From assembly GCA_964244065.1 (NCBI GenBank), contig CAXTHH010000003.1:1-64000 (forward strand): a DNA stretch of 64,000 nucleotides, written 5' to 3'. Positions 62,367 through 64,000 of the stretch are shown here, one piece after another. The DNA comes from JASLDZ01 sp964244065. GTDB taxonomy: Bacteria > Pseudomonadota > Alphaproteobacteria > Caulobacterales > Caulobacteraceae. Within the stretch, counting starts at the first letter, position 1, and each line of letters starts with the position of its first letter. Under the pieces are notes generated by a model. It made no database searches. It saw only the letters and a program-made list of their open reading frames with translations, and was not told the origin of the DNA. The translations under genes and the position numbers were made by a program.

Positions 62367-63383
62367 TCAGATCTGGTCTTCGAACTTCTTGGCGAGCTCG
62401 TCGATGTTCTCGGGCGGCCAGTTCGGCACATCCATGCCGAGGTGCAGGCCCATGCCGGTGAGCACTTCCTTGATCTCGTTCAGCGACTTGCGGCCGAAGT
62501 TCGGGGTGCGCAGCATCTCGCCCTCCGTCTTCTGGATCAGGTCGCCGATGTAGACGATGTTGTCGTTCTTCAGGCAGTTGGCCGAGCGGACGGAGAGCTC
62601 CAGCTCGTCCACCTTCTTGAGCAGAGCCGGGTTGAAGGGCAGCTCGGGCTTGGCCTCGTCGCTGACGCGCTGGCGCGGCTCCTCGAAGGTGATGAAGATG
62701 TTCAGCTGGTCCTGCAGGATGCGGGCGGCGTAGGCCACCGCGTCCACGGGCGTCACCGCGCCGTTGGTCTCCACCTCGAGCACCAGCTTGTCGTAGTCGA
62801 GCGACTGGCCCTGGCGGGTGGGCTCCACGCGGTAGGCCACGCGCTTCACCGGGCTGTAGAGCGCGTCGATGGAGATCAGGCCGATCGGCGCGTCCTCCGG
62901 GCGGTTGCGCTCGGCCGAGACGTAGCCCTTGCCGCTCTGCACCGTCAGCTCCATGCGCACCGAGGCGCCCTGGTCGAGCGTGCAGATCACGTGGTTCTTG
63001 TTCAGGATCTCGATGTCGCCCGGCGCGTCGATCTGGCCGGCGGTGACCGGGCCCGGGCCCGTGGCGCGCAGCGTCATGCGCTTGGGGCCCTCGGCGTGCA
63101 TGCGCAGCGCCAGCGCCTTGATGTTCAGGACGATGTCGACGACGTCCTCGCGCACGCCCTCCATGGAGGAGAACTCGTGCACCACGCCGTCGATCTGCAC
63201 GGCGGTGACGGCCGCGCCCTGCAGCGAGGACAGGAGCACCCGGCGCAGGCTGTTGCCGAGGGTGACGCCGAAGCCGCGCTCCAGGGGCTCGGCCACCATG
63301 CGCGCCTTGCGCTGCGCATCGTTGCCCGTCTCGATCTGGGGCTTCTCGGGGCGGATCAGCTCTTGCCAGTTGCGTTCGATCAC
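62367..63383 (-). CDS. rpoA: RNA polymerase alpha subunit
   Basis: 338 residues. N-terminal assembly domain with FGVTLGNSLRRVLLSSLQGAAVTAVQIDGV near residue 45, and a C-terminal DNA-binding domain with LSVRSANCLKNDNIVYIGDLIQ and TPNFGRKSLNEIKEVL. Standard length. Located between rpsK and rplQ in the S13-S11-alpha-L17 order; here S4 (rpsD) is not between rpsK and rpoA, as in other alphaproteobacteria. Confidence 0.99.
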   Translation of the reverse strand: MIERNWQELIRPEKPQIETGNDAQRKARMVAEPLERGFGVTLGNSLRRVLLSSLQGAAVTAVQIDGVVHEFSSMEGVREDVVDIVLNIKALALRMHAEGPKRMTLRATGPGPVTAGQIDAPGDIEILNKNHVICTLDQGASVRMELTVQSGKGYVSAERNRPEDAPIGLISIDALYSPVKRVAYRVEPTRQGQSLDYDKLVLEVETNGAVTPVDAVAYAARILQDQLNIFITFEEPRQRVSDEAKPELPFNPALLKKVDELELSVRSANCLKNDNIVYIGDLIQKTEGEMLRTPNFGRKSLNEIKEVLTGMGLHLGMDVPNWPPENIDELAKKFEDQI

Positions 63384-63477
63384 GGGCGGTCTCTCGGACA
63401 GGTGCGAGGCGCCCCCCGGAAGGAGGGCGCCTCAAGCAGCGGATTGGCGGTTGCGGAGGTCGACGCCGGCGAAGGCG

Positions 63478-63867
63478 TCAGACCCGGCGGCGCTTGGGCG
63501 GCCGGCAACCGTTATGTGGGATCGGAGTCACGTCGCGGATAGTGGTGATGGTGAAGCCGGCGGCCTGCAGGGCGCGCAGCGCGGACTCGCGGCCGGAGCC
63601 GGGGCCGGAGACGTTCACCTCCAGCGTCTTCACACCGTGCTCCTGCGCCTTCTTGCCCGCGTCCTCCGCGGCCACCTGGGCGGCGTAGGGCGTGGACTTG
63701 CGCGAGCCCTTGAACCCCATGGTGCCGGCGCTGGACCAGGAGATCGCGTTGCCCTGGGCGTCGGTGATGGTGATCATGGTGTTGTTGAAGCTGGCGTTCA
63801 CGTGCGCGACGCCGCTGGTGATGTTCTTGCGCTCGCGCTTCTTGACGCGCTCGGGAGCCTTGGCCAT
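63478..63867 (-). CDS. rpsK: 30S ribosomal protein S11
   Basis: 129 residues from ATG 63867; an upstream in-frame extension into rpsM is not coding. HVNASFNNTMITITDAQGNAISWSSAGTMGFKGSRKSTPYAAQVAAEDA and the C-terminal DVTPIPHNGCRPPKRRRV are S11 signatures. Contacts 16S rRNA in the platform. 13 bases after the rpsM stop. Confidence 0.99.
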   Translation of the reverse strand: MAKAPERVKKRERKNITSGVAHVNASFNNTMITITDAQGNAISWSSAGTMGFKGSRKSTPYAAQVAAEDAGKKAQEHGVKTLEVNVSGPGSGRESALRALQAAGFTITTIRDVTPIPHNGCRPPKRRRV

Positions 63868-63880
63868 CCGGGTGTGAGCC

Positions 63881-64000
63881 TTACTTCTTCTTGCCGGCGA
63901 TCGGCTTGGCGGGGCCCTTGCGGGTGCGGGCGTTGGTGTGGGTGCGCTGGCCGCGGACCGGCAGGCCCTTGCGGTGGCGCAGGCCGCGGTAGGACGCAAG
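63881..64000 (-). CDS. rpsM: 30S ribosomal protein S13, C-terminal part
   Basis: The last 39 codons and stop are present; the 5' part is outside. SYRGLRHRKGLPVRGQRTHTNARTRKGPAKPIAGKKK is the S13 C-terminal tail, which contacts P-site tRNA. Precedes rpsK in the operon. Confidence 0.97.
   Translation of the reverse strand, partial: LASYRGLRHRKGLPVRGQRTHTNARTRKGPAKPIAGKKK

Overview
The window is a GC-rich (about 70%) chromosomal segment of an alphaproteobacterium, most likely of the Caulobacterales (Caulobacter / Phenylobacterium / Brevundimonas relatives). The basis is the GC content, the suf operon headed by iscR and a second cysteine desulfurase, a small lipoprotein of the type named after Caulobacter loci (CC0125/CC1285), a DUF2336 protein, an ATP12-type chaperone, and Caulobacterales-like boundary palindromes. 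No taxonomic search was possible. About 70 genes are packed tightly, often with 4-base ATGA or GTGA overlaps, mostly on the minus strand. The DNA is mainly core chromosome; no phage, IS element, CRISPR array, rRNA or tRNA gene was seen.

Layout. Positions 1-5307 (minus): a small membrane protein, an ECF sigma factor with a membrane partner, panB, a YfgM-like TPR protein, bamB and der (cut by the window edge). 5587-13048: guaA, rsmB and a MAPEG protein; guaB; rlmE; an Ohr/OsmC peroxidase and a Ppx/GppA phosphatase. 13214-14649 (plus): hspQ and phenylalanine hydroxylase. 14811-20929: tamB and tamA. 20951-28158: DUF2336, a lytic transglycosylase, a cyclophilin, a diguanylate cyclase, a PaaG-like hydratase/isomerase, a DUF2231 membrane protein, a cytochrome c, a glycosyltransferase-like protein and a secreted protein. 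28217-36046: a complete iscR-cysteine desulfurase-sufB-C-D-S-T-A operon with a RelE/ParE-type toxin-antitoxin pair lodged between sufB and sufC. 36193-43343: an alpha/beta hydrolase, a TraB/GumN protein, anmK, tyrS, bcp, a lipase-like protein, an ArsC-like reductase, and prfB with the classic programmed +1 frameshift. 43344-44466: 1.1 kb without genes, dominated by nested palindromes. 44467-53995: a lower-GC membrane-anchored protein, an acyl-CoA (propionyl-CoA) carboxylase beta subunit, ATP12, a TPR-2OG-Fe(II) oxygenase fusion, two RluA-family pseudouridine synthases, fluC/crcB, a lipoprotein and a serine hydrolase. 54190-61374: rarA, a broken RNase A-like (CDI-type) toxin gene followed by an intact CdiI-like immunity gene, a YjbR protein, a Do-like protease, a small lower-GC membrane protein, a TetA-like MFS pump and a nucleotide pyrophosphatase/phosphodiesterase. 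61661-64000: the end of the large ribosomal protein cluster (rpsM partial, rpsK, rpoA, rplQ) with an intrinsic terminator.

The most unusual layer is outside the genes. At least three families of long inverted repeats, each made of two hairpins in opposite orientation (REPIN-like), sit at gene boundaries: family A (38853, 51352, 62278), family B (14684, 43806, 61532) and a looser family C of large 160-190 bp inverted repeats (44011, 46816, 53999). Several nest together into one imperfect palindrome of roughly 500 bp at 43945-44458. One copy separates rpoA from rplQ, one supplies the last codons of the ATP12 gene, and one supplies the ribosome-binding site of an RluA-family gene. Other notable points are the toxin-antitoxin pair inside the suf operon, the decayed toxin beside an intact immunity gene, and a hydrolase lacking its usual nucleophile serine.
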